In this document: positions 50,846 through 58,461 of the stretch, piece after piece
How positions within the stretch are numbered: the stretch's first letter is position 1
Layout of the letters: each line of letters opens with the position of its first letter
Assembly: GCA_016866215.1 (NCBI GenBank)
Contig: VGNE01000002.1
Location: 55,888 to 119,887 of the forward strand
Source of the DNA: Chloroflexota bacterium
GTDB taxonomy: Bacteria; Chloroflexota; Anaerolineae; Anaerolineales; Villigracilaceae
DNA length: 64,000 nucleotides
Reading direction: 5' to 3'
Notes under the pieces: model-generated
The model's input: the letters and a program-made list of their open reading frames with translations, nothing else
Told to the model about the DNA's origin: nothing
Database searches by the model: none
Program-made: the position numbers and the translations under genes

Positions 50846-51199
50846 TTACTTCGGCTTTTCGTTTGAGAGTAATAACTTCTCTTCCCAGTTGCGCGGTCGA
50901 TTCATTTGGAAGGGCTGAACGGACTGATCAGGAACCAATGCTCCTAGCAGGATCAAACCTCGTTTCGCCGTGCCATTTTCAGGGTCGAGTTTGAGCGCGG
51001 TTTGCAGACAATAAATGCGTTCCTTGTGATTCTCCACTGCAGCGCTTAACCAAATCCAATAGGTCGGGTTATTCTGATCCGGTTTAAGCAAAAGGGTAAG
51101 GAGTTCCCTTGCGCGTGGTTTGTCCCCGCGCCGCAAAGCGTCCACTGCATCCTGGAATGTCGCGTCGTCAAGTTTATCTTCAGGTGAATAATCAGCCAT
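50846..51199 (-). CDS. Short TPR protein, apparently truncated
   Basis: A 117-residue protein: a TPR-like pair (ATFQDAVDALRRGDKPRARELLTLLLKPDQNNPTYWIWLSAAVENHKERIYCLQTALKLDPENGTAKRGLILLG) followed by PRNWEEKLLLSNEKPK and a stop. The expected membrane tail is seen out of frame downstream. TAAAAT stands 6 nt before the ATG, so the gene seems to be still expressed in soluble form. Confidence 0.7.
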   Translation of the reverse strand: MADYSPEDKLDDATFQDAVDALRRGDKPRARELLTLLLKPDQNNPTYWIWLSAAVENHKERIYCLQTALKLDPENGTAKRGLILLGALVPDQSVQPFQMNRPRNWEEKLLLSNEKPK

Positions 51200-51205
51200 G
51201 TTTCT

Positions 51206-51211
51206 ATTTTA
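51206..51211 (-). promoter_or_regulatory. -10 box of leaderless TPR gene
   Basis: Minus-strand TAAAAT ends 6 nt before ATG 51199. Confidence 0.5.
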
Positions 51212-51257
51212 CCGCTTGTCGCCTAATTTTATTACCTTTGCGTTCATTCACAGCAAT

Positions 51258-51827
51258 TCATTCGTGAAATTCTTCCACCTGGTATATATAAACCTGTAAT
51301 TGCACATCCCGCCATAAATTTGGCTTTACGCCCATCTTCATGCAAAGCTGGTCGAGGAAATCAACAGGGTCGGGGATCTTCTCCCAAACCTGCGGAAGAA
51401 AAGTTGCGCGGCGAAAATCGTTCTTGAGGATAACTCCATCCACGTGCGGTTTCAACTTTTTAAGCAAGCCTTCGCTCGACGAATATTCCACCAAATGGGG
51501 AGCGGTCAAGCGCGAGACCTCCAGCCTGATTCTGCTTAATTCACTTTTCGCCACGGGCGGGAAGCGCGGATCCTGCATCGCGGCGGAGACTGCATGTTCA
51601 CGCACATCCTCTGCGAGCGGTTGATAGGCTTCCAATGCGCCAATACAACCGCGCAATTCAGCATGGATGGTAAGTGTCACGAACGATGCGCCATGCTCTC
51701 GCAATGCCGGCGTAAGTGATTGCAAATCCAGCCGTGATAATGCCTTTCTTTTAACAGCATGCTCCATGCCCTCGCGTGCCAGGCGCAACAGGGTTTGCTT
51801 TTCCCCATCGGTCAATGAAGTGGACAT
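51258..51827 (-). CDS. AMMECR1-domain protein
   Basis: The start ATG 51827 is chosen because GGAGGG lies 4-6 nt upstream on the minus strand; longer in-frame starts (51854, 51893) lack this. The 189-residue product has the AMMECR1 core LTIHAELRGCIGALEAYQPLAEDVREHAVSAAMQDPRFPPV and SRLTAPHLVEYSS. The family is conserved from bacteria to humans; its bacterial role is unknown. It follows the flavin reductase-like gene on the same strand. Confidence 0.9.
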   Translation of the reverse strand: MSTSLTDGEKQTLLRLAREGMEHAVKRKALSRLDLQSLTPALREHGASFVTLTIHAELRGCIGALEAYQPLAEDVREHAVSAAMQDPRFPPVAKSELSRIRLEVSRLTAPHLVEYSSSEGLLKKLKPHVDGVILKNDFRRATFLPQVWEKIPDPVDFLDQLCMKMGVKPNLWRDVQLQVYIYQVEEFHE

Positions 51828-51868
51828 ATTGCCCTCCACAGTAAATACAGTCATACTTCGAGCATGAC

Positions 51869-52390
51869 CTATGGCAATTGAGATAGTTGCCAATAGACAC
51901 GGTTGTGATAGATCAGCGGCTGTCCATCACCAGTGCCGCGAGCCGCCAGCACCTTTGCAATAAAAAGCGTGCTCAACCCAGCAGCGAAAGTCTCTGCCAC
52001 ACGGCAATCAAGCCACGCCAAACCGCCCGCGATCAATGGCGAGCCAGTGACCAGTGTCTCCGTTTTCAACCCGACGAAACGATCTTCAACATCCGGGACG
52101 CGCCCAGCAAAAATATCGGAAATTCCTGTTTGCTGCGCGGAAAGGATCGTCAAACCAAAGGCGCGGGAACGAGATATCAGCTCATGCGTGCGCGAACCAG
52201 CCTGCAATGAAATGGTGATCATGGCCGGGTCGAGCGAAATGGATGTGAACGAGTTCACGGTCATGCCGTGTTTGTGGTCTTCGTTTATGGCGGTCACAAC
52301 CGTCACACCGGCAGACCAGGCGCGCATGGCTGCTTTCAGATTCTCCGGGTCAAGTGTCATAACAGGTGGTTTCTCCATGGTTAATTTCAT
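51869..52390 (-). CDS. Flavin reductase-like FMN-binding protein
   Basis: The frame is open to 52450, but the first 20 residues look non-coding, so ATG 52390 is preferred; 52360 is also possible. The protein has MRAWSAGVTVVTAINEDHKHGMTVNSFTSISLDPAMITISL and SPLIAGGLAWLDCRVAETFAAGLSTLFIAKVLA, the flavin reductase (HpaC/RutF) fold. It probably reduces FMN with NADH for a partner oxygenase, which is not encoded nearby. Confidence 0.85.
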   Translation of the reverse strand: MKLTMEKPPVMTLDPENLKAAMRAWSAGVTVVTAINEDHKHGMTVNSFTSISLDPAMITISLQAGSRTHELISRSRAFGLTILSAQQTGISDIFAGRVPDVEDRFVGLKTETLVTGSPLIAGGLAWLDCRVAETFAAGLSTLFIAKVLAARGTGDGQPLIYHNRVYWQLSQLP

Positions 52391-52495
52391 CATACTTGTC
52401 AGCGCGAGACGCGTCAAGACAATAATTGACAATGCTGCTACCTGATTCAATTAAGATGCAATTCCTAACCTTAAAACTCTTTCATATACGCATGG

Positions 52496-52501
52496 TAAAC
52501 T
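52496..52501 (+). promoter_or_regulatory. -10 box of leaderless C39-type gene
   Basis: TAAACT with an upstream TGG ends 7 nt before ATG 52509. Confidence 0.45.
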
Positions 52502-52508
52502 CTCACGC

Positions 52509-53741
52509 ATGTCCAAACGAATAAAAATCATCATCCTTGTGATGTCAGGGTTTTCCCTGTTGGCATTCCTGGTATACCAAATACCCTCTGTAAATTCACG
52601 CATATCGTGGAGAATTGAAGTTTTCCAAATCTATCTGAAAAACATAGTTAACCCGATTGGCCCCGTACCAACGGCCTTACCCTTCACGCCGCAACCAGCC
52701 AAACCCACGCTCGCACAAACCATCCCCCCCAGCATCCAGCGTACTCCATCACTTACATCCGCCGCCACCTTCCCCCCATTGCCCGCGCAAGCATCTATGA
52801 AATCACCACAATATGAAAAGCAAGACCCCAACAACTGCGGCCCGGCCGCGCTTTCAATGGCATTGCATATGTATGGCTGGGAGGGGGATCAAACTGACAT
52901 TGCCGAATTCATTAAACCCAATATCAAAGACCGCAACGTCAACCCTGAGGAACTTCGGTACTACGTCCGCACACAGGCTGGCTGGCTGAATCTTGAATAC
53001 CGCGTGGGCGGCAGCATCGAACAACTCAAACGCTTGCTCGCGGCAAATTATCCTGTGATCGTAGAAAGCGTCACATCCCTTAATCCCGGGGATGCGCTTG
53101 GTCCTTCGGACGACTTGTGGGCGGCACACTATCTCCTACTGACCGCCTATGATGATACAAAGCAGGAATTCACCGTTCAGGATACCTATCGTGGTGCAGA
53201 CCTGAAAATCGCATACTCGAAACTTGAAGAAGAATGGAAACCCTTCAATAACCTCTACATGGTGCTCTATTTCCCGCAGTATGAAGAGGAGATAAAAAAC
53301 CTGCTCGCCTCGGACTGGGACCCGAGCCTGAATCGGCAAATGGCATTGACCGCCTCCCTGGCCGACTCAGCCAAAACCCCCACCGACGCATTTGCGTGGT
53401 TCAACCTCGGCAGCAATTTCGTCTATTTTGACCGCTACGAAGAAGCCGCTCTCGCTTACGATAAAGCACGAGAGATCGGTTTGCCTTTGCGCATGTTCCG
53501 CTATCAATTCGGTCCCTTCCTTGCATATTTCCATTCAGGAAGAAATGCCGATCTGCTCGCACTCACAAAATATGCTCTGGATATTACAGATATGTCGGAA
53601 GAAGCCTGGTTATGGTATGGCTACGGACTCTATCGCAATGGGGATAATGCCGGCGCTCTTAAAGCCTGGCAAAAAGCAGACAGCATCAATCCAAAATTTT
53701 TTGAAGATCAGGCGCGCAAAGCCATGCAATTGGTGCCATAA
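52509..53741 (+). CDS. C39-like peptidase with TPR tail
   Basis: A 410-residue protein: an N-terminal membrane helix, a Pro/Thr linker, a papain-like C39_2 domain with Cys in DPNNCGPAALSMAL and His in AAHYLLLTAYD, then TPR-like helices (DAFAWFNLGSNFVYFDRYEEAALAYDKA; AWLWYGYGLYRNGDNAGALKAWQKADSINP). It probably acts outside the membrane; the substrate is unknown. The next gene starts 4 nt after its stop. Confidence 0.82.
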   Translation: MSKRIKIIILVMSGFSLLAFLVYQIPSVNSRISWRIEVFQIYLKNIVNPIGPVPTALPFTPQPAKPTLAQTIPPSIQRTPSLTSAATFPPLPAQASMKSPQYEKQDPNNCGPAALSMALHMYGWEGDQTDIAEFIKPNIKDRNVNPEELRYYVRTQAGWLNLEYRVGGSIEQLKRLLAANYPVIVESVTSLNPGDALGPSDDLWAAHYLLLTAYDDTKQEFTVQDTYRGADLKIAYSKLEEEWKPFNNLYMVLYFPQYEEEIKNLLASDWDPSLNRQMALTASLADSAKTPTDAFAWFNLGSNFVYFDRYEEAALAYDKAREIGLPLRMFRYQFGPFLAYFHSGRNADLLALTKYALDITDMSEEAWLWYGYGLYRNGDNAGALKAWQKADSINPKFFEDQARKAMQLVP

Positions 53742-53745
53742 ACAA

Positions 53746-54693
53746 ATGAAAAAAAATGACATCATGCTTCTAGTCGCTCTTATCCTGACGGCCTGCCAAA
53801 CGGCGCCTTCAGCCGCGCCGGAATCAACAGCATCTTTAATTCCACAGGAGACGGCAACAGCTACTCAAACTGAGATTTCACCCTCACCTACACCCGCTCC
53901 AGCGGAAACTTCCACGCCTGAAGCGGTAAAAATTTCCCTAACAGATGGGATGACACAACTCTTTATCCCTGCTGGCATATTCATCATGGGCGGTTTGGAC
54001 GTTTATCAGGAGAGCGATGAACTCCCTGCACACGAAGTGTATCTCAAGGCGTTCTGGATTGATCAAGTGGAAGTGACCAATGGCATGTATAACCTATGCG
54101 TGCAGGCCGGTTCATGCAGACCGCCTGCGCGAAGTGGTTCTGATAACCGCCCTGAGTATTTTGGAAACCCCAAGTTTCAAGATTACCCCGTTGTACATGT
54201 CGCCTGGTATGACGCGAATGAATATTGTCAATGGGCAGGGCGGCGCCTGCCCACCGAAGCAGAATGGGAACGTGCCGCCCGCGGCGATGACAAACGTAAT
54301 TACCCATGGGGGGATGAACTGCCCAATGAATACAATTCCAATTCAGTTAATATCGTGGGCGATACCTCTCGGGTTGGCTCATACGCAGAGGGAGCAAGCC
54401 CATTTGGGGTATTGGATATGGCCGGCAATGTATGGGAGTGGGTGGCAGATCGTTATAAGCCGAACTATTATAAAATATCCCCGGCTGAAAATCCCGCTGG
54501 GCCCACACAAGAAACTGTGTTTAATAATCTGCGGGTATTGCGCGGTGGTTCTTATCAAGATGATGGAATTATTTTACGTCTTGCAAATCGCAGTTTTCTT
54601 GCGGGACCCGATCCTTTGGCACAGCCAACCGACGCAGCCTATTATGGAAGCAGTTCGGTAAAGATCGGTTTCAGATGCGCGAATGACAATTGA
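53746..54693 (+). CDS. FGE/SUMF1-domain lipoprotein, second copy
   Basis: The start ATG 53746 gives 315 residues and a lipoprotein signal ending in ILTAC; the longer open frame upstream is the shadow of the C39 gene. The SUMF1-like domain shows FIPAGIFIMGG, VEVTNGMYNLC, YPVVHVAWYDANEYCQWAGRRLPTEAEWERAARG, FGVLDMAGNVWEWVADRY, RGGSYQDDG and IGFRCAND. A Thr/Pro linker precedes it. It is a relative of the lipoprotein at 33071, here paired with a C39-like peptidase. Confidence 0.85.
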   Translation: MKKNDIMLLVALILTACQTAPSAAPESTASLIPQETATATQTEISPSPTPAPAETSTPEAVKISLTDGMTQLFIPAGIFIMGGLDVYQESDELPAHEVYLKAFWIDQVEVTNGMYNLCVQAGSCRPPARSGSDNRPEYFGNPKFQDYPVVHVAWYDANEYCQWAGRRLPTEAEWERAARGDDKRNYPWGDELPNEYNSNSVNIVGDTSRVGSYAEGASPFGVLDMAGNVWEWVADRYKPNYYKISPAENPAGPTQETVFNNLRVLRGGSYQDDGIILRLANRSFLAGPDPLAQPTDAAYYGSSSVKIGFRCANDN

Positions 54694-54762
54694 ACAGGAT
54701 CAACCAACAGTTAAGAAAGAACGATGCTCTTCATCGTCCTGATTCTTTATGCCTTATTTATC

Positions 54763-54791
54763 TTTACGATGACTTTATCCTATGGTATCAT
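54763..54791 (+). promoter_or_regulatory. metK promoter
   Basis: TTTACG, 17 nt, TATCAT (54786-54791), 32 nt before the riboswitch P1 strand. Confidence 0.5.
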
Positions 54792-54822
54792 CGCGACACA
54801 ATTCAATAGCCCCAATACGGCG

Positions 54823-55009
54823 CTCTTATCCAGAGAGGCGGAGGGAACGGCCCTGCGATGCCTCGACAACCGATTTTAGTTTAGGTAGTTGGATAGTTAG
54901 ATAGTTGGGTAGTTAGAAACTACAAAACTATCTAACTACGAAACCACATAACTATCAAAACTAACCCACGGTGCCAAATCCGACAGAACTATTTTCTGGG
55001 AGATGAGAG
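54823..55009 (+). promoter_or_regulatory. SAM-I (S-box) riboswitch
   Basis: P1 is CTCTTATC (54823-54830) pairing with GATGAGAG (55002-55009). Between them are the S-box core GAGGCGGAGGGA...GGCCCTGCGATGCC, ACAACC, GGTGCCAAATCC and GACAGAAC...TCTGGGAGATGAGAG. The variable arm after ACAACC, normally a short P3, is replaced by an inverted octad array (54877-54964). A terminator hairpin follows. With SAM bound, metK transcription should stop. Confidence 0.93.
54877..54964. repeat. Inverted octad array forming the riboswitch P3 arm
   Basis: TAGTT cores at 54877, 54886, 54894, 54902 and 54910 are mirrored by AACTA/AACCA cores at 54918, 54926, 54934, 54942, 54950 and 54959. The spacings 9,8,8,8 and 8,8,8,8,9 are symmetric. 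Confidence 0.92.
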
Positions 55010-55030
55010 GGTAGAAAAGCATTATGCATA

Positions 55031-55065
55031 ATTGCCCTTTCACGCTGAAGGGCAATATTATTTTT
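55031..55065 (+). terminator. Riboswitch expression-platform terminator
   Basis: ATTGCCCTT (55031-55039) pairs with AAGGGCAAT (55048-55056), followed by ATTATTTTT. It precedes the AAGGAG of metK. Confidence 0.85.
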
Positions 55066-55080
55066 AAGGAGTAACAAAAA

Positions 55081-56292
55081 ATGAGCAATACTTTTATGTC
55101 TTCGCCCAGCCTGATGTTCACATCGGAATCGGTGACCGAGGGTCATCCCGATAAAATGTGCGATCAGATCTCGGATGCGGTTTTGGATGCCTGTCTTGAA
55201 CAGGATCCCATGTCACGCGTGGCTTGCGAGACAGCCGTGAAGACTGGTTTCGTGGCATTGTTGGGAGAAATTACCACAAACGCTTATGTCAACTTCGACG
55301 AACTCGTTCGCAAAGTAATCAATGAGATCGGCTATGACAGCAGTGAAAAAGGCTTTGACGGTAATACCTGCGCCGTGCTATCAGCGGTCGCAAGTCAAAG
55401 CGCGGATATTGCATTGGGTGTTGATCACGCGCTGGAAGATAAAAGCGGCGAAATGAAGGATGTCGGCATTGAACATGTCGGCGCGGGTGACCAGGGCATG
55501 ATGTTCGGCTTTGCATGTAATGAAACATCCACCTTGATGCCAATGCCGATTTATATGGCGCATAAATTAGCCCGCCGCTTAAGCGAACTTCGCAAAGATG
55601 GTACGCTCCCCTGGCTTCGCCCGGATGGCAAGAGTCAGGTGACGGTGGAATATTCGCAAGGCAAGCCAAAACGCATTGACACGGTACTTATTTCCACCCA
55701 GCACGCGCCAGATATTTCACACGCTGAAATCGTTGAGCAGGTCAGCGAACATATCATTTACCCGACACTGCCAAAAAATTTGGTTGATAAAAACTTGAAG
55801 GTATTCGTGAACCCGACTGGTCGTTTTGTGATCGGCGGCCCCATGGGTGACGCCGGCGTGACCGGACGCAAGATTATCGTGGATACGTACGGCGGCATGG
55901 GTCGTCATGGCGGCGGTGCATTCTCGGGCAAAGACCCCACGAAAGTGGATCGCTCTGCCGCGTATGCCGCGCGCTATGTAGCCAAGAACATCACCGCCGC
56001 TGGACTCGCTGACCGCGTTGAAGTGCAGGTGGCATACGCTATTGGTGTGGCACATCCACTTTCAGTGAATGTTGAAACGTTTGGCACAGCCAAAATTGCG
56101 GATGAAAAGATCGCCGCGCTCGTCAACGAACATTTTGACTTACGCCCGGGTGCGATCATCCATGACTTTGACCTGCGCCGCCCGATCTATCGCAAGACCG
56201 CCGCGTATGGTCATTTTGGCCGCGACGATATTGAATTCCCATGGGAGAAGACGGATAAGGCTGCCGCGCTGAAGAAGGCGGCGGGGTTGTAA
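55081..56292 (+). CDS. metK: S-adenosylmethionine synthetase
   Basis: A 403-residue protein. The signatures [32 protein letters not shown] and [22 protein letters not shown] are complete. It makes SAM from methionine and ATP, and its transcript carries a SAM-I riboswitch, giving feedback control. AAGGAGTAACAAAAA precedes the ATG. Confidence 0.98.
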   Translation: MSNTFMSSPSLMFTSESVTEGHPDKMCDQISDAVLDACLEQDPMSRVACETAVKTGFVALLGEITTNAYVNFDELVRKVINEIGYDSSEKGFDGNTCAVLSAVASQSADIALGVDHALEDKSGEMKDVGIEHVGAGDQGMMFGFACNETSTLMPMPIYMAHKLARRLSELRKDGTLPWLRPDGKSQVTVEYSQGKPKRIDTVLISTQHAPDISHAEIVEQVSEHIIYPTLPKNLVDKNLKVFVNPTGRFVIGGPMGDAGVTGRKIIVDTYGGMGRHGGGAFSGKDPTKVDRSAAYAARYVAKNITAAGLADRVEVQVAYAIGVAHPLSVNVETFGTAKIADEKIAALVNEHFDLRPGAIIHDFDLRRPIYRKTAAYGHFGRDDIEFPWEKTDKAAALKKAAGL

Positions 56293-56852
56293 GAAGGTAC
56301 TATCGAAGTTAAGCACCTCGTGTAATCAATTGCAGAAAGTTTGAATAGAGATTCCTGCCAAGTGATTTTTGGTTTTTGAAATTCAGGCGGCTTCGGGATC
56401 ACAGGCTCAGAAAGCGGTACAGGCTGATCTGCGAAACAACAATCCTGGTGGATGTGTTTACCTTATGCATTTCGCTTTGGCCGTTAGAAAGGCGAGTAGA
56501 CTAATTGTGTATCCACCAGTAACTTCAAACGTGCCACCCTGCCGATTACTGATAAGTTCTGCCGTCATTGAAATTGCCTTCGTTATCCATTTGGGCAAAC
56601 TCTGAAATTCCCATGCCTTGGAACATTTTTACACAAAAATCGAGAACGTTATTTGTTGTATTCCTATCATCCGGCTTGACGTCTGGCAAACGACCGGATC
56701 ATGGAGCTCATCCATTTGCTATGGCGGTTTGAAGATGGAGAGCGGGTCAAAAGAGCCGCACTTCATTTTCATGCTTATTTATTTCCTTCGGGCTGCTGGA
56801 TCACAAAACAAGCTAACCGCTTTTTATCCATTCCAGTTGGAAGCAACTTAAG
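56293..56852. other. 560-nt gap with no recognisable gene
   Basis: Both strands were read. Only short open frames without ribosome-binding sites are seen. On the minus strand near 56430-56620 there are two broken pieces (MGISEFAQMDNEGNFNDGRTYQ; GGTFEVTGGYTISLLAFL) that may be decayed coding sequence, but no family is recognised. Confidence 0.5.
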
Positions 56853-58418
56853 ATGACTGAAATTAAACAATCAACCAGACCAGTATCGAAAATCGACCTG
56901 TGGATCGCCGTGCTGGTGTGGCTGATTGCTTTCAGTCTGTACGTCCGCACGCTGGCGCCATCCCTGCTGTGGGACGACTCAGCGGAGTTTCAAACACTTT
57001 CATATACGCTCGGGATGACACATTCAACGGGTTATATGACGTACATCCTGATCGGCAAATTGTTCACGCTGATTCCCGTGGGCAACATTGCCTACCGCGT
57101 CAACTTGATGTCAGCGTTCTTCGGGGCGTTGGCAGTGGCACAGATTTTTCTGATAGTTCGTGTGCTGGGAAGTCAGCGCACCGCCGCAATTACGGCATCT
57201 CTGCTTCTGGGATTGACAGAAGGATTCTGGCGGCGGGCGGTGATCGCTGAACTGTATGCACCGGCGGCCAGTATGATCGCGAGTATCTGGCTGTTTATCC
57301 TTTTATGGAACCGCAGCGGGAAATGGGGATACCTTTTTGCGGCAGGCATGCTCGGCGGCTTGAGTGTGGGAATCCACAGCACTATCGTGATGACCGCCGC
57401 GTCTGTGTTGATCTACATGGCAATCAGCGCGCGGACAAAGTCCGCATGGCTGGGTGCGGCGGCGGGGACCTTGCTCGGATTGGCTCTCACCACCGCCGCG
57501 TTCCTGTATGTGGATGCCAACGACCCGCCGTCGAGCATTTACAACACAGTTTACCGTCCCTCGCTCAGCGTATACGGCCTGACTGCAAGCGATTTCGACA
57601 CCCCGTTCGAGCGGTTGTTCGCGATCTTCCCTGCCAGCCATTTCTGGACGAACTATTTCACTGCCACACCGGAAATAATGCGCGCGCGGCTGGCAGAATA
57701 TGTTTTATTCTTTCCGTGGTGGGAGGTTGGATTAATCGCCGCTGGCATGGCCGCTGTCTTTTTCCGTTCCCGCTGGTATGACGGGTTATACCCGGTGGTG
57801 GCGTTCCTGCTAATATGGGGACTGGGCGTCACTGTGGCGTTTTCAAGTTATCAAGATTTTTACGCAGTATCGATGGTCTTCGTGTCCGTGTGGTTGGGCC
57901 TGGGAGCCGGCACGTTGCTTGGCGGGTTGGATGCGCTCGTAAAATGGAAACCGGCTCGGAATAGGATGATGCGAGCGGTTATCCTGAGCGCAGCCTCACT
58001 AACGTTGATCCTGCTCCCCATTTGGAACGCGCGTATGGATGTCCGTCTGGCTATCGAAAAAGGATACACGAGTTTCATCCTCCGCGATCACCTTTATCCC
58101 ATTCTCGCGCCAGACAGTGCCATTCGGAATGCGCGTATCATATTGAAACACGTGGAAACAAATGCCATCCTATTCTCGACCTGGGATAAGTTGTATAGTT
58201 TTATTTACACCGCCGAGATCACGATGGGCCGCACGGATGTGAACTTCCACGAGGCGGACCCTACCGATAGCCGGCACTTATCCGAGTCGATCCTGGCGTA
58301 CATTAACGCAAACATTGACATGCGTCCAATCTATTTCACTGTGCTGTTGGATGAGTTGAATGAGTTATATCTGGTGGAGCAGATTGAAGATTCGCTCTAT
58401 CGTATTCGAAGACAATGA
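56853..58418 (+). CDS. DUF2723 polytopic membrane protein (GT-C-like)
   Basis: A 521-residue protein with about 10-11 helices. LAPSLLWDDSAEFQTLSYTLGMTHSTGYMTYILIGKLFTLIPVGNIAYRVNLMSAFFG is the DUF2723 signature, with the acidic DD/E motif of GT-C glycosyltransferase-like proteins. The C-terminal region faces outside. It probably transfers a sugar from a lipid carrier; donor and acceptor are unknown. Confidence 0.85.
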   Translation: MTEIKQSTRPVSKIDLWIAVLVWLIAFSLYVRTLAPSLLWDDSAEFQTLSYTLGMTHSTGYMTYILIGKLFTLIPVGNIAYRVNLMSAFFGALAVAQIFLIVRVLGSQRTAAITASLLLGLTEGFWRRAVIAELYAPAASMIASIWLFILLWNRSGKWGYLFAAGMLGGLSVGIHSTIVMTAASVLIYMAISARTKSAWLGAAAGTLLGLALTTAAFLYVDANDPPSSIYNTVYRPSLSVYGLTASDFDTPFERLFAIFPASHFWTNYFTATPEIMRARLAEYVLFFPWWEVGLIAAGMAAVFFRSRWYDGLYPVVAFLLIWGLGVTVAFSSYQDFYAVSMVFVSVWLGLGAGTLLGGLDALVKWKPARNRMMRAVILSAASLTLILLPIWNARMDVRLAIEKGYTSFILRDHLYPILAPDSAIRNARIILKHVETNAILFSTWDKLYSFIYTAEITMGRTDVNFHEADPTDSRHLSESILAYINANIDMRPIYFTVLLDELNELYLVEQIEDSLYRIRRQ

Positions 58419-58461
58419 CGCTATAATTTTCATGTCGCATTTGGGGGAGACAGGAGTGGGG

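Noticed and set aside
53392..53745. A longer N-terminus for the FGE-like lipoprotein
   Set aside because: It would overlap the C39 gene for 350 nt in another frame; ATG 53746 gives a good lipoprotein signal and follows the stop by 4 nt.
56369..56851. Two 77-78 codon frames in the gap before the DUF2723 gene
   Set aside because: They have no ATG with a ribosome-binding site, no family pattern and no hydrophobic or charge pattern typical of a real protein.
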